A stretch of 64,000 nucleotides of DNA from Diorhabda sublineata (GCF_026230105.1 NC_079477.1:2175001-2239000), one strand, 5' to 3'. Shown: positions 1 to 12,370, counted from the first letter of the stretch. The notes: generated by a model from the sequence alone, not told the origin. Translations and numbers: made by a program.

Positions 1-539
1 TTAAATCATATTGTTACCATAAGTCAATCTGTCACAACAGAACCGTCAATATTTATAGATCAAAATACTCCACCAATAAAAACTTTAAAACCAGACGATG
101 GTTTGTGTAGTTCAAATGATTGGACAGCTTGACATAAAAAAAACAGTTCAAGTTGTACAAATAATAAGAGTTCGATAATCACATATGGGGTAGTGGTTTA
201 GGACATTACGACCGGTTCGAACACCACCAGATTCAATCTCTTGAAGGTACAACTTCGAAATCTCCATATTATATTATATTATTATATAAAAGTGTGAGCT
301 AACCTAACCTCACTCAGAATGTTCCAAGGAGTCACCAGGGATAAACTGAAACCTCTATTACTAGCAAAATTTTGTTTTGAGAACAAATTTACCTCAAAAC
401 TAAAACGGTAAAATCACCATTCTAGAAATGAACAAAAATACCATCCAAATAGTATATGGATAGTTTCTTGGTCAAACTAACCAAACATCATGAAAACTTT
501 TTTTTGGAGCAGAAATAAATGCAATTGAGGAATGTATCC

Positions 540-1030
540 AGATCAACTTAGAAAGGATATTGTGGAAAACGGGAGATCATCATCATCCTGTCAGATTCTA
601 AGCTCCAATGACATAAGATCCAATTTAATTTGGCCTCTAATGGGTTCCGGGACACACTAGAGGACCAGAACCCTTTTGTAGAATCTGCAACAGAACAATA
701 GAGGAAAAACTAAAAATAATTGATAGGAAATTAAATAACAACAATTTATGAAAACAAACAGGAGTCCTTTTGGATGATTAACCCCTCAATGGACACTCGA
801 AGACGCTATATTTAGCATAGATTGCAACATGCAGAATCTGGTATAGAATGTAGAGAAATGAAATAGCAGACAAACTTGCTAAAGTAGAGGCGGATAGAAA
901 ACTCTTTGTAGGACCAGCACCATTTTGTGAAATCGGCTACAGGACAAATCCTGTTACTGGAACAATCTACAAGAGTTCAAATACTTCTGGGAAAGTAAAT
1001 AAAAATAACTTAACTAACGAGTCCTGATAC
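540..1030 (+). mobile_element. Degenerate non-LTR retrotransposon relic (RNase H region)
   Basis: A broken reading frame around 853-888 gives RNEIADKLAKVE, which resembles the (G)NE-ADKLAK block of the RNase H domain in jockey-type LINEs. It is followed by GPAPF near 910, another typical residue run in those proteins. Stops and shifts interrupt the frame, so it is dead. I see nothing recognisable in 1-540 apart from two CCTAA units near 301-311. The fragment lies beyond the last SCAR exon visible here, so it is either in a later intron or in flanking DNA. The domain assignment is by eye. Confidence 0.5.
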
Positions 1031-1400
1031 TAGATTTAACAGGAATAGTAGATTTTACTACCTAGAGGATGAGATACTATAAATTTCGAGATTATTATAC
1101 CTGGTAGCATTCGAAATACAATATGAGGACGTTAAACTTTCTAAAAGAAAAGAATACGTGTAAAAACTGAATATTTCCAATAGTTCAGTGACAATAGATC
1201 CTCGGATCCAAACCACAAGTAGAATTCTAGATGAGTCTAAACAGATACATAAAATGAAGTATATCGAATAATTTAGATGAGGCAAAAGACAACTACGGTT
1301 GTACATATGAGTATCGGTGAAGTTATTGTTCTGCTCTGGGAAAACAACCTATTCAGAACATACCGTAAATGAATTTGTAATAAATTGAGAATCCACTAAC

Positions 1401-4400
1401 CTATAAATTGTATTTTGGGGCATAATATACTCTCCTTGATCCCTGGCTATCTGTTTATACCTTTCCCTAGTATTGTGAGGCTGTCTAACTCTCTTCTTGT
1501 GTCTATTTCCTTGTCCGCCGTCCGTTCTAGGTCTGTGAGGTTTCTTCCCCCTATCGTGCATCACTCTTTCAGTATCGTTCAACATTTCTTGTCGCCACAA
1601 TTCGAAGAAATAATTTGGATCCGTGTAGAATTTCAAACCGTCTTTCCCGTCGTCTCGATAACAATTCAATTTATCTAACGGGGGCGGTTTGTCACACACT
1701 GTATAAGTTTCTAGCATAGCCGTTGGCATTGTTTCTCGAGAAAATATCTGGAAAAAAAATACTGTTTTTAAAAATTTATACAAAATTATTTCTAATATTG
1801 AGATGAAACTATTATTTATTGATTTGAAAACAACCGATGACAGAGTCCATATAAATTGATTAAGGACAATGTTAGAGGAAATCAAAATACTTGGAAGGGT
1901 TAATACAGACTACAAGAACTATAAAAATGTATCTAAAAAGGAAACTAGACCTTTCACGAAAACGAGGAAAATCATTTTGCAAAAAGTTGAGTCTTTCCAC
2001 TATCTAGGATAACTGATTACGAATAAGGATAATAAATTGGTGTTACTAAACCAGAAGAATGCTGAAAAAATAAGAATGTGTGAGATAGGAAAGTGCTCAA
2101 ATGCTGAGCTGGAAGAAATATATAACGAACCTATTTAGGTAAACAAGTAGTCAGAGCCCAAAGAATCGGGTGGTTGTGGTGTGTGTAAAGAATGGATGCA
2201 AACAGAATAAAAGAAAAAGAAAAGAAGATTACCTCATATATTGTGTTAGGTTCTGCAGATACTGTATTTAAAATATATGATCTGAAGACGGAAAAATCGA
2301 TACCGAAACAATAATCGAAAAAATAAATGTTCGAATAACTAAGGAAGAATCAAAAGAACGAAGACAGATGGTTAACCAGAAAAGAGAGGTTGGAAAGACT
2401 ATAATCAAACAAAGAGGATGATAAAAAGAGAAATGGATAGAACAAATAAAACAATAGAAGAAAAGGAAAGAAAAAAATTGGGGAAAACGGTGAGAGACAG
2501 TGGAAAAAAATAGGTTCAAAAGGGAACAAAATACACATCTGAGATTTAGAAAGGTATACCCCTCGTATAATAATTTAAAATAAATATTTAGAAACAAGTT
2601 TCTGCATCATCGACTAAAAGAAATATGTCAAACTCATGTATAACTTAATAAACATTCTTTGTACGTTGATAATTATAAACATATGTTTGTAATAGTAAAT
2701 AGTGCAGAAATTTGTAGACAGGACCGGATTTTATATTTTTTTATTTAAACAAAACGAGTTTTTGTAAAAAAATTGTAGACAGGACCGGGTTTTATACTTT
2801 TTTTATTTAAACAAAACGAGTTTTTGTAAAAAATTTGTAGACAGGACCGAATTTTATATTTTTTTATTTAAACAAAACGAGTTTTTGTAAAAAAATTATA
2901 GACAGGACCGGGTTTTATACTTTTTTTATTTAAACAAAACGAGTTTTTGTAAAAAATTTGTAGACAGGACCGGAATTTATATTTTTTTATATAAACAAAA
3001 CGAGTTTTTGTAGAAAATTTTAGACAGTACCGGATTCTATATTTTTTATTTAAACAAAACGAGTTTTTGTAAAAAATTTGTAGACAGGACCGAATTTTAT
3101 ATTTTTTTATTTAAACAAAACGAGTTTTTGTAAAAAAATTGTAGACAGGACCGGGTTTTATACTTTTTTTATTTAAACAAAACGAGTTTTTGTAAAAAAT
3201 TTGTAGACAGGACCGGAATTTATATTTTTTTATATAAACAAAACGAGTTTTTGTAGAAAATTTTAGACAGTACCGGATTCTATATTTTTTATTTAAACAA
3301 AACGAGTTTTTGTAAAAAATTTGTAGACAGGACCGAATTTTATATTTTTTTATTTAAACAAAACGAGTTTTTGTAAAAAAATTGTAGACAGGACCGGGTT
3401 TTATACTTTTTTTATTTAAACAAAACGAGTTTTTGTAAAAAATTTGTAGACAGGACCGGAATTTATATTTTTTTATATAAACAAAACGAGTTTTTGTAGA
3501 AAATTTTAGACAGTACCGGATTCTATATTTTTTATTTAAACAAAACGAGTTTTTGTAAAAAATTTGTAGACAGGACCGGAATTTATATTTTTTTATATAA
3601 ACAAAACGAGTTTTTGTAGAAAATTTTAGACAGTACCGGATTCTATATTTTTTATTTAAACAAAACGAGTTTTTGTAAAAAATTTGTAGACAGGACCGGA
3701 TTTTATATTTTTTTATTTAAACAAAACGAGTTTTTGTAAAAAAAATTTAGACAGGACCGGATTTTATATTTTTTTCTATTTAAACAAAACGAGTTTTTGT
3801 AAAAAAATTTTAGACAGGACCGGATTTTATATTTTTTTATATAAACAAAACGAGTTTTTGTAGAAAATTTTAGACAGTACCGGATTCTATATTTTTTATT
3901 TAAACAAAACGAGTTTTTGTAAAAAATTTGTAGACAGGACCGGATTTTATATTTTTTTATTTAAACAAAACGAGTTTTTGTAAAAAAATTTTAGACAGGA
4001 CCGGATTTTATATTTTTTTATTTAAACAAAACGAGTTTTTGTAAAAAAATTTTAGACAGGACCGGATTTTATATTTTTTTATATAAACAAAACGAGTTTT
4101 TGTAGAAAATTTTAGACAGTACCGGATTCTATATTTTTTATTTAAACAAAACGAGTTTTTGTAAAAAAATTTTAGACAGGACCGGATTTTATATTTTTTT
4201 ATATAAACAAAACGAGTTTTTGTAGAAAATTTTAGACAGTACCGGATTCTATATTTTTTATTTAAACAAAACGAGTTTTTGTAGAAAATTTTAGACAGTA
4301 CCGGATTCTATATTTTTTATTTAAACAAAACGAGTTTTTGTAAAAAATTTGTAGACAGGACCGGACTTTATATTTTTTTATTTAAACAAAAAGAGTTTTT

Positions 4401-7400
4401 GTAAAAAAATTTTAGACAGGACCGGATTTTATATTTTTTTCTATTTAAACAAAACGAGTTTTTGTAAAAAAATTTTAGACAGAACCGTATTTTATATTTT
4501 TTTATTTAAGCAAAACGAGTTTTTGTAAAAAAATTTTAGACAGGACCGGGTTTTATATTTTTTTATTTAAACAAAACGAGTTTTTGTAAAAAAATTTGTA
4601 GACAGGACCGGATTTTATATTTTTTTCTATTTAAACAAAACGAGTTTTTGTAAAAAAATTTTAGACAGAACCGTATTTTATATTTTTTTATTTAAACAAA
4701 ACGAGTTTTTGTAAAAAATTTGTAGACAGGACCGGATTTTATATTTTTTTATTTAAACAAAACGAGTTTTTGTAAAAAAATTTTAGACAGGACCGGATTT
4801 TATATTTTTTTATTTAAACAAAACGAGTTTTTGTAAAAAAATTTTAGACAGGACCGGATTTTATATTTTTTTATATAAACAAAACGAGTTTTTGTAGAAA
4901 ATTTTAGACAGTACCGGATTCTATATTTTTTATTTAAACAAAACGAGTTTTTGTAAAAAAATTTTAGACAGGACCGGATTTTATATTTTTTTATATAAAC
5001 AAAACGAGTTTTTGTAGAAAATTTTAGACAGTACCGGATTCTATATTTTTTATTTAAACAAAACGAGTTTTTGTAGAAAATTTTAGACAGTACCGGATTC
5101 TATATTTTTTATTTAAACAAAACGAGTTTTTGTAAAAAATTTGTAGACAGGACCGGACTTTATATTTTTTTATTTAAACAAAACGAGTTTTTGTAAAAAA
5201 ATTTGTAGACAGGACCGGAATTTATATTTTTTTACAAAACGAGTTTTTGTAGAAAATTTTAGACAGAACCGTATTTTATATTTTTTTATTTAAGCAAAAC
5301 GAGTTTTTGTAAAAAATTTTTAGACAGAACCGTATTTTATATTTTTTCATTTAAACAAAACTAGTTTTTGTAAAAAATTTGTAGACAGGACCGGTTTTTA
5401 TACTTTTTTAATTTAAACAAAACTAGTTTTTGCAAACATTTTTTTCATTTTATTATTACACTCTTTTGAAACAACAGCAAAAGAATATGATGGGAAATTG
5501 GAAGGGATCTGAATAGCTGCAACGAATTGAAAGTGACGACTGAGCAAAACAAGGAGCATAAATTTGATAAAGTCCTGGGAGTGACAGTGACAAACGAAGG
5601 AGTCGAAATCAGGGAAATCGACAAAAGACTAGCGAAAGGGGACCAAAACGTCTAAAAGACAGTTATACAACCAACGGTGATGTATGGGCAGTGAGTGTTG
5701 GATCATGAACAAAAAAGAAGAAAACAAAATAAACACAAGGGAGAGAGAAAGGTACTAAGGAGCATTGTGGGAGTAGTGGAGGAGATCAAAGTAAGGTCGA
5801 GTTGAGATGGACGAAGACAATTGGGTGGAAAGGTCCTCGTTAAGGGGAAAAGGAGCGAAAAGAAAAAGGAGAAAAATGAATAGAAGCATGTAGGGAAGAT
5901 TTAGAAAGAATAGGAATAGGCGTAAAAAAAATAAATGGAGGAAAGCAGTAGAACGACTCCCATCCTCGAACCTGTCCAGTTGTTTATAAATATATTATAA
6001 TACATTTATTATTAAAACTATTTCTAACCTTATTTTATTGTATCCGAAGATAAAAATACGAATTTTTCATCTATAAGTTCATTTTGCTTTGCCGGAAAAA
6101 ATTGTGGACATATTTTGAATTGAATTACTCACCTGTTGGTCGAAAACAACGCTGCTCTTGAAGGCCTTCCTCATGTGAATATCTTGCAGAGAAACCTCTT
6201 CTACGGTACTATCCAATTGAGTTACTTTGATAGCTAACCTGTCTATACGTGCTTGTAACGAATTTGATCTATCGTAGAGCTGTTGAGCATCCCGTGCCAA
6301 TTCGCCAAACATATCTTCGGCATGTCTGAAATTTCATTTAATTTTCTAATGGTGACCGTGAAGAAACCTTCGTCAAAATAAAATTAAGATATTGCGGTGG
6401 GCTAATAAACACGAAAATTGAATACATAAAGAAAAAGATAAGAGTTTTACGGAGTGGTGAGTCGAAGTTTGAGGTTTTTTGGTTTAAGAAAAGATGTAAA
6501 AGGAAGAAAATCCGTGCGTAATCCCGACGGAGACTCGGTGATGGTTTGGGAATGTTTTGGAGGAAGAACGGCTGGAGACCTGATGAAATTTGAAGGGATT
6601 TTGACGAGAGATGGCATAACAACGATCCCAAACGTTCCTCGAAACTGTCCAAAGAGTATTTCAAACAATGGGAAAGGAAGAATTTACTGGAAGTGATGAT
6701 TTAGCTGTTACAACCAAAAGATCCGTGCGTAATTCCGACGGAGACTCGGTGATGGTTTGGGAATGTTTTGGAGGAAGAACGGCTGGAGACCTGATGAAAT
6801 TTGAAGGGATTTTGACGAGAGATGGCATAACAACGATCCCAAACGTTCCTCGAAACTGGGCAAAGAGTATTTCAAACAATGGGAAAGGAAGAATTTACTG
6901 GAAGTGATGATTTAGCCGTTACAACCAAAAGATCCGTGCGTAATCCCGACGGAGACTCGGTGATGGTTTGGGAATGTTTTGGAGGAAGAACGGCTGGAGA
7001 CCTGATGAAATTTGAAGGGATTTTGACGAGAGATGGCATAACAACGATCCCAAACGTTCCTCGAAACTGTCCAAAGAGTATTTCAAACAATCGGAAAGGA
7101 AGAATTTACTGGAAGTGATGATTTGGCCGTTACAACCAAAAGATCCGTGCGTAATCCCGACGGAGACTCGGTGATGGTTTGGGAATGTGTTGGAAGAAGA
7201 ACGGCTGGAGACCTGATGAAATTTGAAGGGATTTTGATGAGAGATGGCATAACAACGATCCCAAACGTTCCTCGAAACTGTGCAAAGAGTATTTCAAACA
7301 ATGGGAAAGGAAGAATTTACTGGAAGTGATGATTTAGCCGTTACAACCAAAAGATCCGTGCGTAATCCCGACGGAGACTCGGTGATGGTTTGGGAATGTG

Positions 7401-10400
7401 TTGGAAGAAGAACGGCTGGAGACCTGATGAAATTTGAAGGGATTTTGATGAGAGATGGCATAACAACGATCCCAAACGTTCCTCGAAACTGTGCAAAGAG
7501 TATTTCAAACAATGGGAAAGGAAGAATTTACTGGAAGTGATGATTTAGCCGTTACAACCAAAAGATCCGTGCGTAATCCCGACGGAGACTCGGTGATGGT
7601 TTGGGAATGTTTTGGAGGAAGAACGGCTGGAGACCTGATGAAATTTGAAGGGATTTTGATGAGAGATGACATAACAACGATCCCATACGTTCCTCGAAAC
7701 TGTGCAAAGAGTATTTCAAACAATGGGAAAGGAAGAATGTACTGAAAGTGATGATTTGGCCGTTACAACCAAAAGATCCGTGCGTAATCCCGACGGAGAC
7801 TCGGTGATGGTTTGGGAATGTTTTGGAGGAAGAACGGAGGGAGACCTGATGAAATTTGAAGGGATTTTAATGAGAGATGGCATAACAACGATCCCAAACG
7901 TTCCTCGAAACTGTGCAAAGAGTATTTCAAACAATCGGAAAGGAAGAATGTACTGGAAGTAATGATTTGGTCGTTACAACCAAATTGAGTTGTTTTGGGA
8001 CGGAAAATTTGACAGGAAAGTCAGAAAGCAGTGTCCTACTTCCAATTCACGTCTTCAGAATATCCTGAAAAACGAATGGAACCAAATAGACGACGATTAT
8101 TTGTCGAAATTTGTACAGATAATTCCAAAATAAATTGAAGACAACTAGTTAACTAGTTGCAATGAACCGTATGTGTTAAACTTCTTTGGGAAATTCAGCT
8201 CCAGTCATGGTTTTTAATTTGTATTCGCCAACATAAAATAAAAACAATACAACAATTAATCTATTAGCGTTAACAAATAAATAAATTTATTTCGAGTGTT
8301 TTATTATCCTTCAAGTTTTACGGAGCCAAACAGTTGAGGCCTTGATCGGACAAAAGGATACAAATAATGGTCGCGGTTCTAATGAATCTGAAATTGTTTT
8401 TGCAATTAAAACTACCATTATCTAGTTGACCTCTAAATGGCGCAACGTATTCTGTTAATTTTTTTTTATTATACTATTTATAGAAATTAATTTCCTGAAA
8501 ATTATTGTACAAACATGTTGAAATTTTATTATGTACGAGAGATGCTACGTAAGTTTTCAGATATGGCAAAATTTGTCATGGTGAATATAAAGTTTGATAT
8601 TTCTAACACGTTGAGCCCTGGTGCGGTCCGTAGACCCACTTTCCCTACAAACCAGAGTGGTCCTATGGACCGCAGGACATATTTTATTCCAAGGCCCAAG
8701 GGATTGTATTTTTTTTTCGTTTTCTTCGACATAATTCGAATAATTTTTGAGTAAAGTTTTCACCACGCCATCAATTGGCAGCAGGCGATTGGTTTTTTGG
8801 TTATGGCGTGTCTTTGCCATTTCTTCAGATGGATCTATAGAAAATTTTGTCTTGTTTATAGTCGACCAGAATCCCAACCTTAACCACAATCGACTGTATA
8901 GGTCTTTCGAGACTACCTAAATCCAACAAAAGTTGTTTTGAAGCAAATTGTCGCCCGTTTTTTTGGATTAACTGGACGCGTGTCAATTCTGAAGGGGACA
9001 CGAGCAGATGTTTGAACCAATCGCGGAAGAACAGTCCAAACGAAAACGTTTTTGAACGGTCAAAACATCGAATCGATCGATAATCCTTGTTTGGCATCCA
9101 ATGATTTCCTGTTATTCCCGGAGATCAAAAAAAATTGATAGTTCAACGTTTTGAAAAGAGATTTCGAGAATTTGTTCAAACGTAATACGAGTATAAAGTT
9201 TTTCGAATGCCTTTATGAGATAATTCGGAAGTAAAACAGTTTATCGACATAAGCAAATAATATTGACGTCAAATGTTTCATAAAAAAACATTAAAGAATA
9301 ATTATTTACTACACTCTTTCTATTCGCCTTGCACTTAACTTTAAATAATTTACTTATAAATTATTTCCGCGATTAATTTTGCTAAATCGTGGTTTTCACT
9401 ACGAATATTTATTCAAAACTGAACTAACTGCGATTACACAAACCATTTATATACCTAAATCAAAATCTACAAAGTTCTAGAACAAAAATAAATAAATAAA
9501 AACTTTCCTAGACATTATTTAGAAGAAATACTGTACATAAACCGCCTGCTATAATATAAAGTTCTAAAAGGAAACATCATTTATGAAAAACAGATGAAAA
9601 GCGCCGCGCGAATTCGCCGAATTTTGATATTTGTCTTTGAAGCACAATTTTGAAGAATACGGAGCCCAATTTGAGGCGTTTGAGGAAGGAAAAACAACTA
9701 TAGAACAAATAATATTAAAAGTTTATTGATAACACACTTTTTATATACTTAAATCAAAATCTACAAAGTTCTAAAACAAAAATAAATCATTTTAAAGAAA
9801 TAGTGTAAATAAACCGCCTGCTATAATATAAAGTTCTAAAAGGAAACATCATTTATAAAAAACAGATGAAAAGCGCCGCGCGAATTCGCCGAATTTTGAT
9901 ATTTGTGTTTGAAGCACAATTTTGAAGAATACGGAGCCCAATTTGAGGCGTTTGAGGAAGGAAAAACAACTATAGAACAAATAATATTGACAGTTTACTG
10001 ATAACACACTTTTTATATACTTAAATCAAAATCTACAAAGTTCTAAAACAAAAATAAATCATTTTAAAGAAATAGTGTAAATAAACCGCCTGCTATAATA
10101 TAAAGTTCTAAAAGGAAACATCATTTATGAAAAACAGATGAAAAGCGCCGCGCGAATTCGCCGAATTTTGATATTTGTGTTTGAAGCACAATTTTGAAGA
10201 ATACGTAGTCCAATTTGAGGCGTTTGAGGAAGGAAAAACAACTATAGAACAAATAATATTGACAGTTTACTGATAACACACTTTTTATATACTTAAATCA
10301 AAATCTACAAAGTTCTAAAACAAAAATAAATAATTTTAAAGAAATAGTGTAAATAAACCGCCTGCTATAATATAAAGTTCTAAAAGGAAACATCATTTAT

Positions 10401-11215
10401 GAAAAACAGATGAAAAGCGCCGCGCGAATTCGCCGAATTTTGATATTTGTGTTTGAAGCACAATTTTGAAGAATACGGAGCCCAATTTGAGGCGTTTGAG
10501 GGAGGAAAAACAACTATAGAACAAATAATATTGACAGTTTACTGATAACACACTTTTTATATACTTGAATCAAAATCTACAAAGTTCTAAAACAAAAATA
10601 AATAATTTGAAAGAAATAGTGTAAATAAACCGCCTGCTATAATATAAAGTTCTAAAAGGAAACAACATTTATAAAAAACAGATGAAAAGCGCCGCGCGAA
10701 TTCGCCGAATTTTGATATTTGTGTTTGAAGCACAATTTTGAAGAATACGGAGCCCAATTTGAGGCGTTTGAGGAAGGAAAAACAACTATAGAACAAATAA
10801 TATTAAAAGTTTATTGATAACACACTTTTTATATACTTAAATCAAAATCTACAAAGTTCTAAAACAAAAATAAATCATTTTAAAGAAATAGTGTAAATAA
10901 ACCGCCTGCTATAATATAAAGTTCTAAAAGGAAACATCATTTATAAAAAACAGATGAAAAGCGCCGCGCGAATTCGCCGAATTTTGATATTTGTGTTTGA
11001 AGCACAATTTTGAAGAATACGTAGTCCAATTTGAGGCGTTTGAGGAAGGAAAAACAACTATAACACACTTACCTCGATAAAGAAGATAACTGTCGAACTG
11101 TATTGGCTAAAGTTCCGTTGGTTACAGCTTCGAGTTCGCATGGTAATGGATAATCTTCCGGTAACGTGCCCCTTGTCACGTAAACGGGTTCAATTACCCG
11201 TTTCGGCAATGGCAT
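1401..11215 (-). CDS. SCAR: SCAR/WASF (WAVE) actin regulator, 5' three coding exons, 3' end off window
   Basis: WASF/WAVE proteins are subunits of the WAVE regulatory complex and activate Arp2/3 for branched actin at the cell cortex. Three coding exons are visible, read downwards: 11215-11073, 6325-6133 and 1747-1401. Exon 1 starts MPLPKRVIEP and carries the conserved N-terminus ending in RQLSSLS. Exon 2 gives HAEDMFGEL and VSLQDIHMRKAF. Exon 3 gives ETYTVCDKPPPL, YRDDGKDGLKFYTDP and a basic stretch. Together these are the WAVE homology domain followed by the basic region (about 228 residues). Splice phases agree (AG|A makes Arg; then phase 0). The proline-rich and VCA (Arp2/3-binding) regions are missing and must lie at coordinates below 1. 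Both introns have been enlarged by arrays and element relics. The family assignment is firm; the donor at 1400 is a good but unproven choice. Confidence 0.93.
1890..2300 (+). mobile_element. RTE-type LINE relic (C-terminal end of reverse transcriptase ORF)
   Basis: Shifted frames between about 2099 and 2240 give ELEEIYNEPI, VVRAQRIGWLW and RMDANRIKEK. These match the block order 'LY-EP..V..I..QR-RWLGH..RM...R' found near the end of RTE-like and related insect LINE proteins. Upstream, near 1970-2040, a VESFHYLG-like segment corresponds to the usual F-YLG motif. The copy has frameshifts and stops. It lies in SCAR intron 2, antisense to the gene. Nothing else is recognisable up to 2700. Confidence 0.6.
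2705..5440. repeat. ~60-bp minisatellite array with 243-bp higher-order units
   Basis: About 45 head-to-tail copies of a ~60-61-bp unit with a core of TAAACAAAACGAGTTTTTGT, then A-runs, TAGACAGGACCGG and TTTATATTTTTTT. Variants recur in a fixed order: the form with GACCGAATT appears at 2845, 3088 and 3331, exactly 243 bp apart, so four monomers form a higher-order unit in the left half. In the right half the rare GGACTTTAT variant recurs at 4363 and 5155, 792 bp apart, which suggests a ~13-monomer segmental duplication. No coding potential. Located in SCAR intron 2. Confidence 0.97.
5470..5970 (+). mobile_element. RTE-type LINE relic
   Basis: Frames around 5680-5760 give VMYG, then SECWIMNKKEE and REREVLRSIVG after a shift. 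This resembles the 'YG-E-W-M-KK-E-R-L...E-K-LR-I-G' block that follows the reverse transcriptase domain in RTE-like insect LINEs. The sequence is purine-rich and full of stops. It sits between the ~60-bp array and SCAR exon 2 and probably belongs to the same broad family as the relics at 1890-2300 and 55640-56570. Confidence 0.55.
6340..8150 (+). mobile_element. Tc1-like transposase relic with internally amplified segment
   Basis: The left part (about 6380-6490) reads RVLRSGESKFEVF, close to the Tc1 block VLWSDESKFEVF. This is followed by SVMVWECFGGRTAGDL, the Tc1 'SVMVWGCF...G-L' block that follows the first catalytic Asp. The right part (about 7986-8133) reads IELFWDGKFDRKVRK, then PTSNSRLQNILKNEWNQI and a stop, matching the C-terminal WDE--R-VR...L...L---W--I end of Tc1 transposases. 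Between them the SVMVW segment is repeated seven times, and the block with the remaining catalytic acids is deleted, so the copy is inactive. Antisense in SCAR intron 1, beginning just beyond the exon-2 acceptor. Confidence 0.85.
6508..7984. repeat. 211-bp tandem array derived from Tc1 transposase
   Basis: Seven nearly identical copies. The landmark TCCGTGCGTAA lies at 6511, 6722, 6933, 7144, 7355, 7566 and 7777, each 211 bp apart. Each unit encodes the transposase fragment from VRNPDGDSVMVW through GRIYWK on the plus strand. Because 211 is 3n+1, the frame shifts at every junction, so each copy gives only a short ORF (72-86 codons) on either strand. Copies differ at a few sites, such as ECFGG against ECVGR, so the expansion is recent. 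The short ORFs are a by-product of the repeat and not genes. Confidence 0.97.
8600..9160. other. Unclassified degenerate repeat, possibly piggyBac-like
   Basis: At 8609-8668 there is an imperfect hairpin, GCGGTCCGTAGACCCAC against GTGGTCCTATGGACCGC, preceded by CTAACACGTTGAGCCCTGG. That arrangement resembles the ends of piggyBac-like elements (TTAA target, then subterminal inverted repeats). A diverged match to the opposite end, GTTCAACGTTTTG, lies near 9141-9153. Minus-strand frames of 67-110 codons cross this block, but I cannot match them to a family. The remaining sequence from 8150 to 9430 in SCAR intron 1 shows nothing recognisable. Confidence 0.25.
9440..11062. repeat. 272-bp tandem array ending beside SCAR exon 1
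   Basis: Six copies. The landmark ACCGCCTGCTATAATATAAA starts at 9541, 9813, 10085, 10357, 10629 and 10901, always 272 bp apart. Each unit carries the GC-rich island AAAGCGCCGCGCGAATTCGC in AT-rich surroundings. The first copy is the most diverged; the last breaks off in ACAACTATA and joins AACACACTTACCTCG, which contains the exon-1 splice donor. The array fills the exon-1-proximal end of SCAR intron 1. No convincing coding frame. Confidence 0.96.
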
Positions 11216-11468
11216 ATTGTGGATTTGCTACACAATTTCAATTCACGATTTTTTAATTTTTTCTGGTTTGGAACTATATGTCATGTGCTGAAACAAAGTC
11301 ATATAACGTAAAAAGCCAATCACCGATAATGTGTATCCAATCTTCGGTTTTGTAAAATTGGAAATTTCTGTGCCTCAACTGGGTATCGATGATGCCGATT
11401 TTGAATGTAAGCAAATCGGATTTGAAAATTTCGAAATACGGAAAAACGTCACTCAATAGGTCACGCGA

Positions 11469-12040
11469 CTAACTAAAAATACAAAAATCGATTATATTCA
11501 TCAATAGAGCAATACAATCGTTCCAACGCTTCTCTAACTTATCCATTCCGTGTTTGTACAAGGATTTGTCTTTCACTTCGAAATAGACTTCAATTGCTTC
11601 TTCATTCGAACTAAATTTCTCACCGGCAAGCATTTTTTTGACATCAGTAATCACCAGGGACCAGATCAGGACTATACGATGGATGAGGATCCCTTTTAGT
11701 GATAATCGATGAACAATAATCGACGCGAATCCCAAAATACTGAAGCCACAACCTTCCCAGTTGACTGTTGTGCCTTTGAACCTGGTTCACCGGCTGCAGT
11801 CCACTCGGATGATGATCGTTCTGGTAAATTAACAGACGAAAATAACAAAAGTAGTTTCATTTCAACGGCTGTTACTGTCACTGTCAATTTTACACATCGT
11901 CTTTTGAAAGTTGGTACTTCGTGAACGTCATATGGATTTGACAACGGCAGCGCCATCTGTGAGACAGTCACGCTACTTATTGAGTAATGTAATAGGTAAC
12001 GGCAAACCTCGTATATGTTTGTGTGCGTAGCTGACATCGT
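11469..12040 (-). mobile_element. mariner transposase relic, C-terminal part
   Basis: Minus-strand frames give SSEWTAAGEPGSKAQQS, VVASVFWDSRRLLFIDY and, after a deletion and shift, DVKKMLAGEKFSSNEEAIEV followed by KLEKRWNDCIAL. These are successive blocks of mariner transposases, the VFWD Asp being the second catalytic aspartate. The segment between FIDY and KKML, which holds the HHDNAP block and third Asp, is missing, so the copy is dead. It lies about 250 bp upstream of SCAR exon 1, on the same strand as that gene. The sequence at 11216-11468 may hold the SCAR 5' UTR or promoter, but I see no clear signal in it. Confidence 0.85.
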
Positions 12041-12370
12041 TCGTGACGATGGTACGTCGATCTATGAAGATTTGTGATTCATACACGAGTTTTAACATGC
12101 CCTCGTATAAGTTCTTTCGAAATTTCTCGATTTCTATACTACTTCCAAACTTTGGCAACGTCGCTCAAATGTGACTTCATACATTAGCATACTTATGAAA
12201 AAATTACAGTCACGACAATATTACTTTACGATTAGTTTATATTTTTAGGTATTTGTTCATAATCACACCCATACTATGAACATTTCTAACAATCTTTAAT
12301 GTTAACATCCGATTAATCAGTTTTTCGAATTTTTAAATCAAATTCGCAACTAAGAGTTTTATAATAATTA

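Noticed and set aside
298..311. CTAACCTAACCTCAC as a telomeric tract
   Set aside because: Only two CCTAA units and no flanking duplication; easily chance.
2705..5440. Regular repeats with short variable parts, resembling a CRISPR array
   Set aside because: The whole ~60-bp unit repeats, with no unique spacers, and the genome is clearly that of an insect.
6447..7962. Many overlapping 70-86-codon ORFs on both strands, looking like a family of small paralogous genes
   Set aside because: They are the same 211-bp unit read in two frames; the plus-strand frame is a Tc1 transposase piece and the minus-strand frame is its shadow.
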